Below are positions 55,148-64,000 of a stretch of 64,000 nucleotides of DNA, one piece after another. The translations under genes were made by a program, and so were the position numbers. The notes under the pieces were generated by a model. It was given only the letters and a program-made list of their open reading frames with translations, had not been told where the DNA came from and ran no database searches. Position 1 is the stretch's first letter. Every line of letters starts with the position of its first letter. Origin of the DNA: Lentinula raphanica. Taxonomy: Eukaryota > Basidiomycota > Agaricomycetes > Agaricales > Omphalotaceae. The DNA is taken from contig JANVFP010000018.1 of the NCBI GenBank assembly GCA_027919835.1, positions 310,001 to 374,000 on the forward strand. The letters run 5' to 3'.

Positions 55148-56856
55148 AACTATTTCCATGATGTGGCCAGAGAGAACCAGCAGTCCCTTACATAGTACTT
55201 GTATATGTATAATTATCGTTGCATCAATCCAAGAAATCTGCAAGAACAGATTCAACCGAGACGAAATAAGCTCGTGGCCACTATTCGAAGCTAATGGATC
55301 TCCATGTGCTCACTGGGACTGTACTTACTTTGAAGCTTGACAGTCCAGCGTTGTCCAAAGGTGAACTAGTAGTACGAACCGCATAGAAAAGCTTCAAACG
55401 CTTCGAACGTATCGAACGTTTCGGATACGGTTCAGAGCTCCAGTGGATAATGATGGAATTTCGATTGTGCTCAGCGACTGAAGTCGTGCCTATGGGCAAC
55501 CGGAGCTGATAGTAGGACACTCGCTTGGAGTTGGCATGGATGAAGAACGGACAGGGAGGACGGATGGGACGAGGATGCACTGTAGTATACTCGCTAACAT
55601 ACGCATTAGCGCAAAGGCGAATAAAAAGGAGGGAAAAAAAGTAGGACACTCTCATTGAGCAAGGTGAGTTTCCTTCCCTTCAGAACAGGGTATACGACAT
55701 TGTTGACAACGTTAACCCTTCGTAAGTACTTCCCCATCGCAAGCTACTCTGACTGACATACCCAACCATGCTAGTGATGATCAGCGTTCACCGATAGAAG
55801 TAGCACTCGACGAACCAGTCTGCTGTGTCGCTATCAGCATCGTATAAAGTGTCTGAATCCGAATTTGGCCAGGTCGTCGGAAGAGCGAACACTGGCCATA
55901 CCGAGGCCGGCTCGGTGCCAGGGTTTCGACGTTCCAAGAGACTGTTGTAAGAGTATCTGCTTCGAATTGTTTCCAGTTCACACTGAGTCGACAGTAGATA
56001 TAGCGAGGCATCGAGGTGAGATCATCCTCGATCTGGGCCCAAAGCAAATGGCTGTCGAGTACGTGGAAAGGATGAGTGCTGACATAATTCGAATGAAAGC
56101 TCGGCTCGACAGAGATGCCTCTTTGAAGATATTCGTTCCTCACGAGCTCTTCGAATATACGCTTTGGATCCCGGGGAGCATCTACTCAGAAAACAGGGCG
56201 TTGGTCGTCAGGTTGGCGGAATTTCACTCGAAGTTTGGGTTGCGGCAAACTCTGAGTCGAAGCTCACGATGCTTTATCAGCACCATGGGTTGCCATCCGC
56301 AATTGAAAGTTCAGCGTAACCTGGCTGAGGGTGTAGACACAGATCGGTTCATTTTTCGCTGTGCTTACTACTGCCAGAAAGTACACCCCAAATACTTTCC
56401 AAAGCACGAGCCCCTAATCTGCATCCCCACGACTGCCGCGTATTGGTGGATACGACCAACCTGCAGACCAATCCCAACGGTTCCATGTAGCGTGTCTGTC
56501 GAATTTTGGTGTGATTGACAAAATGGTGAACGGGGATGTCAGACTATTTGCCTTGGTTCTTTCAAAGGTGGGTGAGACAAAAAAACAAAAACGCACTGCA
56601 CGTTTCGACAGATACGTCGAGTTTGATCAAGTGTAGACAACGGCGACGTGTAAACTAGACACTTCGATGTTGTCCCAGCAGCTTGGTCCATTTGAGTGTA
56701 GTTCAAAATGAATACGGGTCGTGGCAAGAGTCAAGGATTCGATAAGATTCTTGCAGATACAATTTAGGAACACGAACGTCCAACAATAGAACTGAGTGGT
56801 CTATTGTGAATGACCGTACTTAATTGACGACATTGGTGGCGCCTCCACTTCTTGGT
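55148..56856. other. Stretch with an unresolved gene candidate
   Basis: On the + strand an excellent intron signal (GTAAGT at 55722, CTAG at 55774) joins VYDIVDNVNP to SDDQRSPIEVALDEP; a long open frame runs from about 55865 to 56518 (ILDLGPKQMAVEYVERMSAD, LWIPGSIYSENRALVVRLAE). The pieces could not be joined into one model and match nothing recognised. The minus strand is also open for 120 codons (55781-56143), so strand is uncertain. Confidence 0.35.
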
Positions 56857-58190
56857 CTAAGCCTTCTCAATTCTGCTTGCTGGTCGCATAGCATAACCTG
56901 TCCAAGACTGGTTCGGTAAGAGTCAGTTCAGTGGAAGTTCTCAGTAGTACGTCGCAGGAATCATACCTCATCGTACAAACTCAATTTCGGCACGTTCAAC
57001 AGTTTCAAACCAAGCCAGACAACTCCAGCTGTCATTCCGCTACCACATGTAGTCACTGCCGTAGATTCGCCGTTGATGATACGTTCTGCATGTGAAGCCC
57101 CAACCGCGGTAATGAGTTCTTGGCGGATGTCAGAAGGCTCTCGGAAAATCGTGTAAGTCGATCCTTGTGGGCCTGTCTCAGTCTTGAGGAACGAGGTGAA
57201 AGGGAGAGAGAAGGAGTTGGGGATATGTCCTGAAGAAAGACCTGGTCGAGGTTCTGGGTCGTTTCCTGAGAATCTATGTTTCTTGAGATGAAGGACATGT
57301 CGAACTAAAAATCATTCTAACCGGCCAGCGGAACGAGCATCAAGAACAAGCTCGGCTTCAACAGAGGTCGAAGGATCCAATGCAGAGTTTGCTACCATTT
57401 GTTCGTAATCTTCACAGTAATGTGTTAAGATATGTATAGAACGGGTGGCAGAACTCGACCTACTTCGAACTGCATTTCGATCAGGTTCAGGGAGCGTATA
57501 TCGAGATTTCTGAGACGGTGGGGTTGGAGGACTGTTGTCAACTGTGAAAGATTGCGCATCCCAGTGAGGCAATCCGCCATTTAGAACACTGGAGTTGAGA
57601 TGTCCGAGACTTCTGAACATGAACAAGGCTCTCGGGGAAGAGAAGATGCCATGGTTGTCGTATCTAAGGATGGAGAAATTTAGACCTCATGCACAAAGGG
57701 AAGCAGCTTTGGAGACACACAACACAACATGCGTAGAAGGTTCTATACCATATTCCTCTACCACAGAATCAGAAACACGCATAGCAGAACGCGAATAGTC
57801 AAGTACCACAGGCCGCCGAGAATTGAGGGCCAGAGGGCATCATATGCTTCAGACCTAATTCATGAGAGCTTGCGAGCTTTGACCGTGTCTTAACCTCTGC
57901 GAAATGCAGTCATAGCATGAAACCCATACCTCGTCAAGATCCAGAAATTGCGCGCCTGGTATTCTTCGTTTTTGAAACTCTTCACGGGCTTTACGGGGAG
58001 CATTGGGCATGAACCAAGTTGTATCGAGAATTGTGACTTTCTTCTTATCCTTCAAACTCCGGTGCAGCTGGGAGGGACTGATGATGAGAGGAGCTTCGGC
58101 TCCTGCAGAGCTGGAATACCCTGCAACCATGAAGGGACGAAAGAGCGTCGGCCGCATAGCACGAGCGCGTAGCACTAGTAGGGAAGCCAT
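56857..58190 (-). CDS. TUM1: Two-domain thiosulfate/3-mercaptopyruvate sulfurtransferase
   Basis: Transfers sulfane sulfur; the yeast homologue feeds tRNA thiolation. Exons 57930-58190, 57807-57876, 57721-57757, 57464-57663, 57322-57409, 56967-57273, 56857-56907 (minus); 337 aa. N-terminal presequence MASLLVLRARAMRPTLFRPF. Domain 1: SQLHRSLKDKKKVTILDTTW, RRIPGAQFLDLDE, DNHGIFSSPRALFMFRSLGH. Domain 2: ELVLDARSAGRFSG, GHIPNSFSLPF, and the active-site loop VTTCGSGMTAGV with the catalytic Cys; YDESWTGYAMRP at the end. An in-frame ATG at 58226 would extend it by 12. Divergent with VMA5, with a telomere-like motif between. Confidence 0.93.
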
Positions 58191-58282
58191 CGGTGGATTG
58201 TAAGCGAATGATATTATTGAGCGCAAGTTGAGTTATGTTTAGCGCCATTTTCTCGAAAACGGACTCGGAAGAATAGGCCAAG

Positions 58283-58298
58283 TTTAGGGTTAGGGTTA
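58283..58298 (+). promoter_or_regulatory. Telomere-like (telobox) motif
   Basis: TTTAGGGTTAGGGTTA, 2.5 units of the telomeric repeat, 44 bp upstream of the VMA5 start in the TUM1/VMA5 divergent promoter. The same 13-nt core occurs between GND1 and OSH3. Confidence 0.5.
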
Positions 58299-58341
58299 AT
58301 CTAGTATATGGACTTTACTTGAACGTCTAAGTATCCTCTCA

Positions 58342-59940
58342 ATGCCTTCAGACCAAAGTACTTGGATTATCTCTGCACCACTCAATGGAGACTCTGAAGG
58401 CCTTCTTCAGGAGCTCACAGCGAAATTATCTCAACAATCCAGATCATTATCCCCCAACTCTATCGCCGAACTTGGTATCCCTTCCTTCAAGGTCAGGAAG
58501 CCTCACCATCTCAGAGCAGAGACTTGCTGATATCACGGTAGACAGGGACGCTGGACTCTCTCATAGCACTATCGGAAGACTTACCCAAGCAAGATACGTT
58601 CTTCACGAATATCGTCGCCAAAGTCGTAGATACTTTGCGCAACCTGCTCAACAATGATCCATCCAAATTATCCCAGCATATCTTAGTGAACGAAAGCAGC
58701 ATCGAAAGTTATCTTCTCGGTCAGTGGAGATGGAATGAAGGCCGATACGGAGTTCAGAAAGGGTTGAGGGATATGGTTGACACATTGAGTAAAGTGAGCC
58801 GAGATTCTTCGATCCATTGTCTGGTGTCTTGTTCTGATCTGCGCATATTCCAGGAAATGACTTCTATAGACAACGCGATGAGGGCTAAGCTCACCAACTA
58901 CAACCTGGTGAAAGGATCGCTTGTTCAGATGCAACGCAAGAAGACGTATGAGCGCTCCATCTTCTTTCATGTGCCATGTCTTCACGTCCTTGTTCTAGCG
59001 GGAATCTATCCGTACGCTCCCTGGCAGATGTTGTCTCCAGAGAAAATTTTGTACAAGACTCGGAATACCTGGAGACGTTACTAGTCGCAGTACCGAAGTA
59101 TGCATTCCTGTTCACGTCACTGGGCATCTGAGCCGTATGATATCTAGAAATCTTGTCAAGATCTGGAATGCAAAGTATGAACGACTCGCCAACATGGTTG
59201 TACCTAGATCAGCCAAGTATGCATTCCCGCATTCCCTATATGCCTTGATTAACGTCCACTGCAGTGTTGTCGCTACGGATGATGAATACACACTCTTCAG
59301 CGTCGTTATATTTCGACGTGTCCATGATGATTTCAGTCAGCAATGTAGGGAGAATAAGTGCGTAGGCCCTTTTATAGTGATCACATCCATCCAATGTTGA
59401 CTCTAACCAGGTTCATAATTCGCGACTTTGTCTACTCCGAAGAAGAGATCACGAAGCAACGTCAGGAGCTAGACACTGCTGACGTGACTGAAAGAGAGCT
59501 TTGGGTATTATTCGTTACTCTCCATAACTTTCCAGACTGACTATTTCCACAGACGGAACTGCTCCATCTGTCGCGGACGAACTTCTCAGAATCGTTCCAA
59601 ATCCTCGTTCATCTCAAAGTCATTAGATTATTTGTGGAAAGTGTGCTTCGGTACGGTCTACCTGCGAACTACATTGGCATTGTCATTCAGGTCAGCTAGA
59701 GTGGTCATCTGTGTCTTTCTCCTCCTGCTCACAGATGAATCCTAGCCGGATCCTAAGACAGCAAAGAAGACATTTGGCATCTTACAATCACATTTTACTT
59801 ATCTCAGCTCTGGTTCACGATCCAAGAATGCAAAATTGAAAGGAGGTGACACAGAAGAATTCGTCGGAGAATACCAGACCCTCATGGAACAAGAGTTTTA
59901 CGATTTTGTGCTATACGAAGTTCCATGGGTTACCCAGTAA
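58342..59940 (+). CDS. VMA5: V-type H+-ATPase subunit C
   Basis: Peripheral stalk subunit linking V1 and Vo. Exons 58342-58491, 58542-58793, 58854-58945, 58999-59097, 59148-59216, 59265-59357, 59411-59504, 59553-59690, 59746-59940; 393 aa, equal to the family's usual length. Motifs: [10 protein letters not shown] at the start, [114 protein letters not shown], and [16 protein letters not shown] at the end. Nine exons with consistent GT-AG phases. Confidence 0.96.
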
Positions 59941-60266
59941 TTTTTGCAGCCTCATACCACGCATTCCAATACCAGACGAGTTAATCTGCCCACTTTTCGG
60001 ACCTGTATATGATGCTAGTTTCGTTCTATTAAGAGACTATATAACGATAATACATTTCCAATGAAGGAAATACCAAATGGTACACGATAGACGAAATATT
60101 TGAGGATTGAAACATCAGATAGATCGCATCCAAATCTGATACAGTGTGGTAGAGTTATATGTCTTTTGCAAATCAAGAAGGTGGAGAAATTGGATGGGGG
60201 AAGATAGAAATGAGAAGCCTATGATAGTGTGTGCCTCGTTTTTAGGTGTTTTTAGGGTTGAATGTT
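59941..60266. other. Intergenic between convergent genes
   Basis: AT-rich 3' flanks of VMA5 and the KH gene. Nothing else recognised. Confidence 0.45.
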
Positions 60267-63200
60267 TTATAGTCCAAGGTTGTGCATGACTCGGGTGACT
60301 CCATCGTCGGCCGCGTCGTCATCGACGTTATCAAACTCGATAGTCCTCGAGCCCCTCTGCGCAGAAGTACCAATGACGGCTGGTCTTCCGCCATAGACAC
60401 TGGGGAAGGAAGGTGCTGTAGCAGAGATAGGACTAGAGTTTCCTCCCGTCTCATTGCCAGAATTGCTAGGCGAGTCTGGAGGTGGAATTCCAGACGACTC
60501 GGTGATGCGTGAAAGCGAGTAGGTCAGATCTAGAGATTGTGCGCGGTTGGTGAGAGATCTAGGTTTTGAGAATTGCTCCTTCAATTTCGCCTCGAGGAGA
60601 GAATCTGAGCCACGTTTGAGTGCGTCTTCGGTTTGCCTAGCACTGCTGGGAATGCCAGAACCCTGAATGAATCATATTAACAAGCAAGTATGATTGGACA
60701 GTGACGAAACGCACAATAGGTGGCATGGGGGTCCAATAGTCTTGAGATGAGTTAGCCATGTACGGAAGCTGGCTATCGTCCTGCTCTTCGAGATTGTAGA
60801 TATACGCTGGAGCATTGAACAAAGCCTTCACATCTGGAGAAGAACTAGCAAGGCGCAGACGACGGTCGGGATCATGCACAGGTCGTCCAAAGTCAGCAGA
60901 TTCTGTGAGGAAGAAGTCAGCAACGATAATTTAGCAATGTACCCATCGAAACGCACCATGATGTGTCTTGGCCGTAGATAATAACTTGCTATCGAAATGA
61001 GGGAATGCATCAGCAAAGGAATCACCTCGCTTATGCGTGTGTGAGGTAGGTGAAGGATAGACACGAATATTGTGGTTGTGCAAGAACTGCTCCAACATCT
61101 CTCTGGCAGTGATGAGGAAGTCAGTGTTACTTCGCTGGCAACGGAACTTGAACGAGTAATCTCCGAGAGCTTCCGATACAGCAGTACCGTTGACGGTTGC
61201 AATATTGACGTTCGGGGTGATGGATACCTGGAGGTCTCGCTTGACGCGCTCAACAAGACTGCCGAACTCAGATGAATTGACCACTCTCGGAAGATCACTA
61301 CTGCGAGGGACAGCCATGTCAGCCTCGAAAGGAACATGATCCTGTGACAAGCGTGTCAGAAGGCGAGGCATTACTTTCGATGATAACGTCTCACCAGAAG
61401 CATGGCGGTCGCAATCTGAACCTGACTTTCTGGGCCAAAGATAGTGACTACATCAGAAGCGGTTTCCTTGTCGGGGAATCGTACTTGGGAATTGGTCTTG
61501 GTCTCAATGTCATGTATGAAAATAGCCTTTTCGCCCAACAGAGTACGATGGTAACGGCGAGGGATGGATAAGGTTTCGTTGACAAAATCTTTGTCCTGAC
61601 GCAACTGTTAGTAACGCCAGCATAATACAACGGAGGGGGTGTCTCGTACCTTCGGGTTAACCAATTCCATCACCGACTGCTTCAGATTATCAAGATTGAG
61701 TGCATTCTTCGCTGGCGTCCTCGCTATAACATTGTCGTCGTTGTCGTTGTAACCACCGAGAGCAGCAAATTCCTCCGCGTTCGAAAATTTCACGTAGACC
61801 CCATATTTTTTCATGATTCTCTGTATACTCCTTCCCCCGACACCGATGATACGTTTGTGATAAGCCTCCGGTACATGGAACGATATCTCGGCGGGCAACT
61901 CTTCCTGCAACAATGACAGTCCTTGGAGAACGACACTATCGGGACCGGAAACGTCGATGAGGAAGTTATGGTCGTTGAACGTTTCGAATTTGATCTTGAC
62001 ATTGGTCGTCTGCATGATTTTATTGATTTTGCCATTCTTCTTTCCACTGATGAATTCGCGATGCTCGTTTGAGAGCTCGATTTGGAAATGAATTTCGTGC
62101 TGGAACGTCTAAAATAATCATCAGTCTTGTGAACGATAGATATGGTAACCAGTTATTGCTAATACCTTGATGATATCTAACTCCATGATCATACTAACAG
62201 CTGCACGAACCTCATGTTCAAGACCATGAAGCTCAAAGCACATGCTCTTGAACACAACTTCTGCTCCGGTTGTGAGTGAAATCTGTTTGATGAGATTCGT
62301 GACTTGAGAAGGATTAAGAGTAGGTGGAGGAAGAAGAGCGTTGAATTGAATAGGAAGCAGCCAGAATGACCCGACGTAAAATTGGCAAGCCTGTGAAGTT
62401 GGAGATGAGCATGTAGGAAAACTACCCTCGGTTGATTGAAACCTACGAGCTGCATTATCGAACGGATGGTCCGCTGGATGTTCACACGATGGTCACCATA
62501 AACCGAGATTAAACTGGTTGAGCTGCCAAGTGGGGGGAACTGGATGAACGTGGCGTTGTCGTGCATGATGCTCTTCAGGTCTTCGGCCCTATCAGTGATC
62601 ATCCAGTCTAATTTGCGCGGTAGGATAGCGGTATCTCTAGAAATGATGGACTTCGCCTGGTATCATTAGATAACGAACGGCAAGAATAGAATGTACACTG
62701 ACCTTGGAAGCAGACATTTGATAGAGCATATCTCGGGCTCGCTGGACGCCAAAGAATTCTCCCGTAATCCAGATAGTACCACTGGTCTTGCTCATGTTTT
62801 CAGTCAGATTAGGAGGTACTGAAAGCTCTGGACCTAGATGTCCTTGAAGAGGCGAAGGGAGATAGATATTCGTGGCAGTCTCTTCTTGTATGGACTGCAA
62901 AGCACTACGCTTTCGACCAGCTATGATTGTGTGCAGTTTCTTGTCTATTTCGCACATCTCCGAGTTCAAACCGCTCTGTCAAAAGAGCATTTAGTACATC
63001 ACTCGCTGTGGTGCAAATGTTACTTCACTCACCAGTTCATCCAGCATAACCAGCAGCCGGACTCTAGCCAAATCTACCGAGTCTCCAGACCCAGTGATAA
63101 CGAGCTCGCAGATACGCTCTGTTTCCAAGCCCGACCACCCAGCGCTACTGCTAATGCCATCTGGAGGAGTCCTGTTGGAAAGCGAATGGGGACTGTTGAC

Positions 63201-63726
63201 GACGGCTATATGGGCGAGAGTCTGGGAAGCAATGTCGTCTAGGCGACGTCTCACGTCAGGCTTGAGAGCTGGTTTTGAAGAAGGAGAGTCGAGAATTTCA
63301 GAACGTGTAACTTTGATAGCTGCGCGATGCTGTAGAGTACGTCAGCTTCCCCTCTAAAAGAGTATTAGGAGATGAAGATCATTAAGTACTTGCCTGTATA
63401 GGACACTCTTTGAGGATCATGCCTCGAGCTTGGAGAACATGCTGATATGCGCCAGTAACTGTGAAATTCCATCCTCGGCCACCGACTTCCAAGTACGAGA
63501 CATGACAACCGTGCAATGTCATGGCCAACATGGACAGTTTCGCGATTTGCTCTGCAGTTTCCGGAGTGGACACATCCTCGGCGAGCTGATTGTTGCTGAA
63601 AGACTTGTGACTAGGGAAGGGAGTGTCGCTAGTATTCTGCGGACCAGCAAAGTCTAGGGATGAAGAGGAAGAAGGAATGTGTCGCGACCTGCGTGGATAG
63701 GTGAAAGATGTTGTGTAGACTTCCAT
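60267..63726 (-). CDS. Multi-KH-domain RNA-binding protein
   Basis: Exons 63394-63726, 63033-63329, 62703-62975, 62447-62656, 62166-62390, 61650-62108, 61395-61595, 60957-61341, 60715-60902, 60267-60662 (minus); 988 aa. Repeated KH-like units occur throughout: KKLHTIIAGRKRSALQSIQE, HREFISGKKNGKINKIMQTT, and the clearest GxxG loop in YHKRIIGVGGRSIQRIMKKY followed by GVYVKF; RRYHRTLLGEKAIFIHDIET. Several other units have lost the GxxG, as in vigilin or Bicaudal-C-type proteins. The tail is Ser/Pro-rich. The first intron is GC-AG (CAG followed by GCAAGT, 63393), since the frame closes two codons later otherwise. Likely cytoplasmic mRNA regulator; vigilin (Scp160) is the nearest family I can name, with moderate certainty. 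Confidence 0.87.
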
Positions 63727-64000
63727 GGAAGTTGTGTGTGGAATTCGAAAGCGAACGGTGGAAGTTAATGGGAAATAGTACAGTTAAGAATGGATGCGAT
63801 GAGGGTATTGTGGTTGATAATATAAGTTGAGAGGGGGTATTGACACAAAGCAGTGGTATCAATTGTCGTGGTTGTCGATTATTTTTCCAAAAAGAAAGCA
63901 AAGGAGAAAGAAAAAACAACCAGTCGACAAAAAACTGACGGTTAGAGAGTAGTATAAGACGAAGAGACCATCAAAACTTTTCTGCTCTCACTCATGCCGC

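Noticed and set aside
60255..60260. Single TTAGGG near the KH gene 3' end as a third telobox
   Set aside because: One unit only, in a convergent intergenic region; expected by chance.

Overview
The window is nuclear DNA of a filamentous basidiomycete, most likely an Agaricomycete. The evidence is about thirty closely packed genes on both strands, short spliceosomal introns (mostly 48-65 nt) in nearly every gene, CT-rich core promoters, a CBM1-carrying GH3 beta-glucosidase, a basidiomycete-type metallothionein and TTAGGG-type telomeric motifs. No organelle, viral, CRISPR or bacterial-operon features were seen. I built the gene models by hand from splice signals, reading frame and conserved protein motifs. 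In almost every model the summed exon length is a multiple of three.

Layout. 0-11 kb: prohibitin PHB1 (+), a three-RRM protein (+), ATG16 (-), Rab7 (+), 6-phosphogluconolactonase (+), Aurora kinase (-), 6-phosphogluconate dehydrogenase GND1 (-). Steps two and three of the oxidative pentose-phosphate pathway therefore lie about 2 kb apart. 11-18.5 kb: an Osh3-type PH+ORD lipid-transfer protein and a secreted GH3 beta-glucosidase in 33 exons. 18.4-29.5 kb: an RBM26/27-like protein (-), the FANCM/Mph1 helicase (+), an intron-containing tRNA-Lys (-), a putative mitochondrial trypsin-like protease (+), a fructosyl-amino-acid-oxidase-type flavoenzyme (-). 29.4-33.1 kb: a gene-poor stretch with a 33-residue metallothionein, a degenerate tandem repeat and a small secreted protein. 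33.7-47.6 kb: proteasome beta-3, a G-patch/C2H2 protein, the BET protein BDF1, WDR70, a conserved hypothetical, frataxin, TAF12, a mitochondrial rhodanese and a secreted/ER hypothetical. 49-55 kb: a membrane hypothetical, a Ctr copper transporter followed by a BIM1-like (X325) secreted protein, and a small hypothetical. 55-64 kb: an unresolved stretch, the two-domain sulfurtransferase TUM1 (-), V-ATPase subunit C VMA5 (+) and a multi-KH protein (-).

Themes. (1) Copper: metallothionein, Ctr transporter and BIM1-like protein, the last two adjacent in tandem. (2) Splicing: six to seven GC-AG introns among roughly 165 reconstructed introns, and several exons of 4-12 nt, notably in the beta-glucosidase. 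(3) A 13-nt telomere-like motif sits in two divergent promoters, GND1/OSH3 and TUM1/VMA5.

Limits: 5' and 3' UTR ends are not determined, some start codons are choices between in-frame ATGs, and the stretches 29.4-30.7, 51.0-52.1 and 55.1-56.8 kb hold coding-like sequence I could not assemble.
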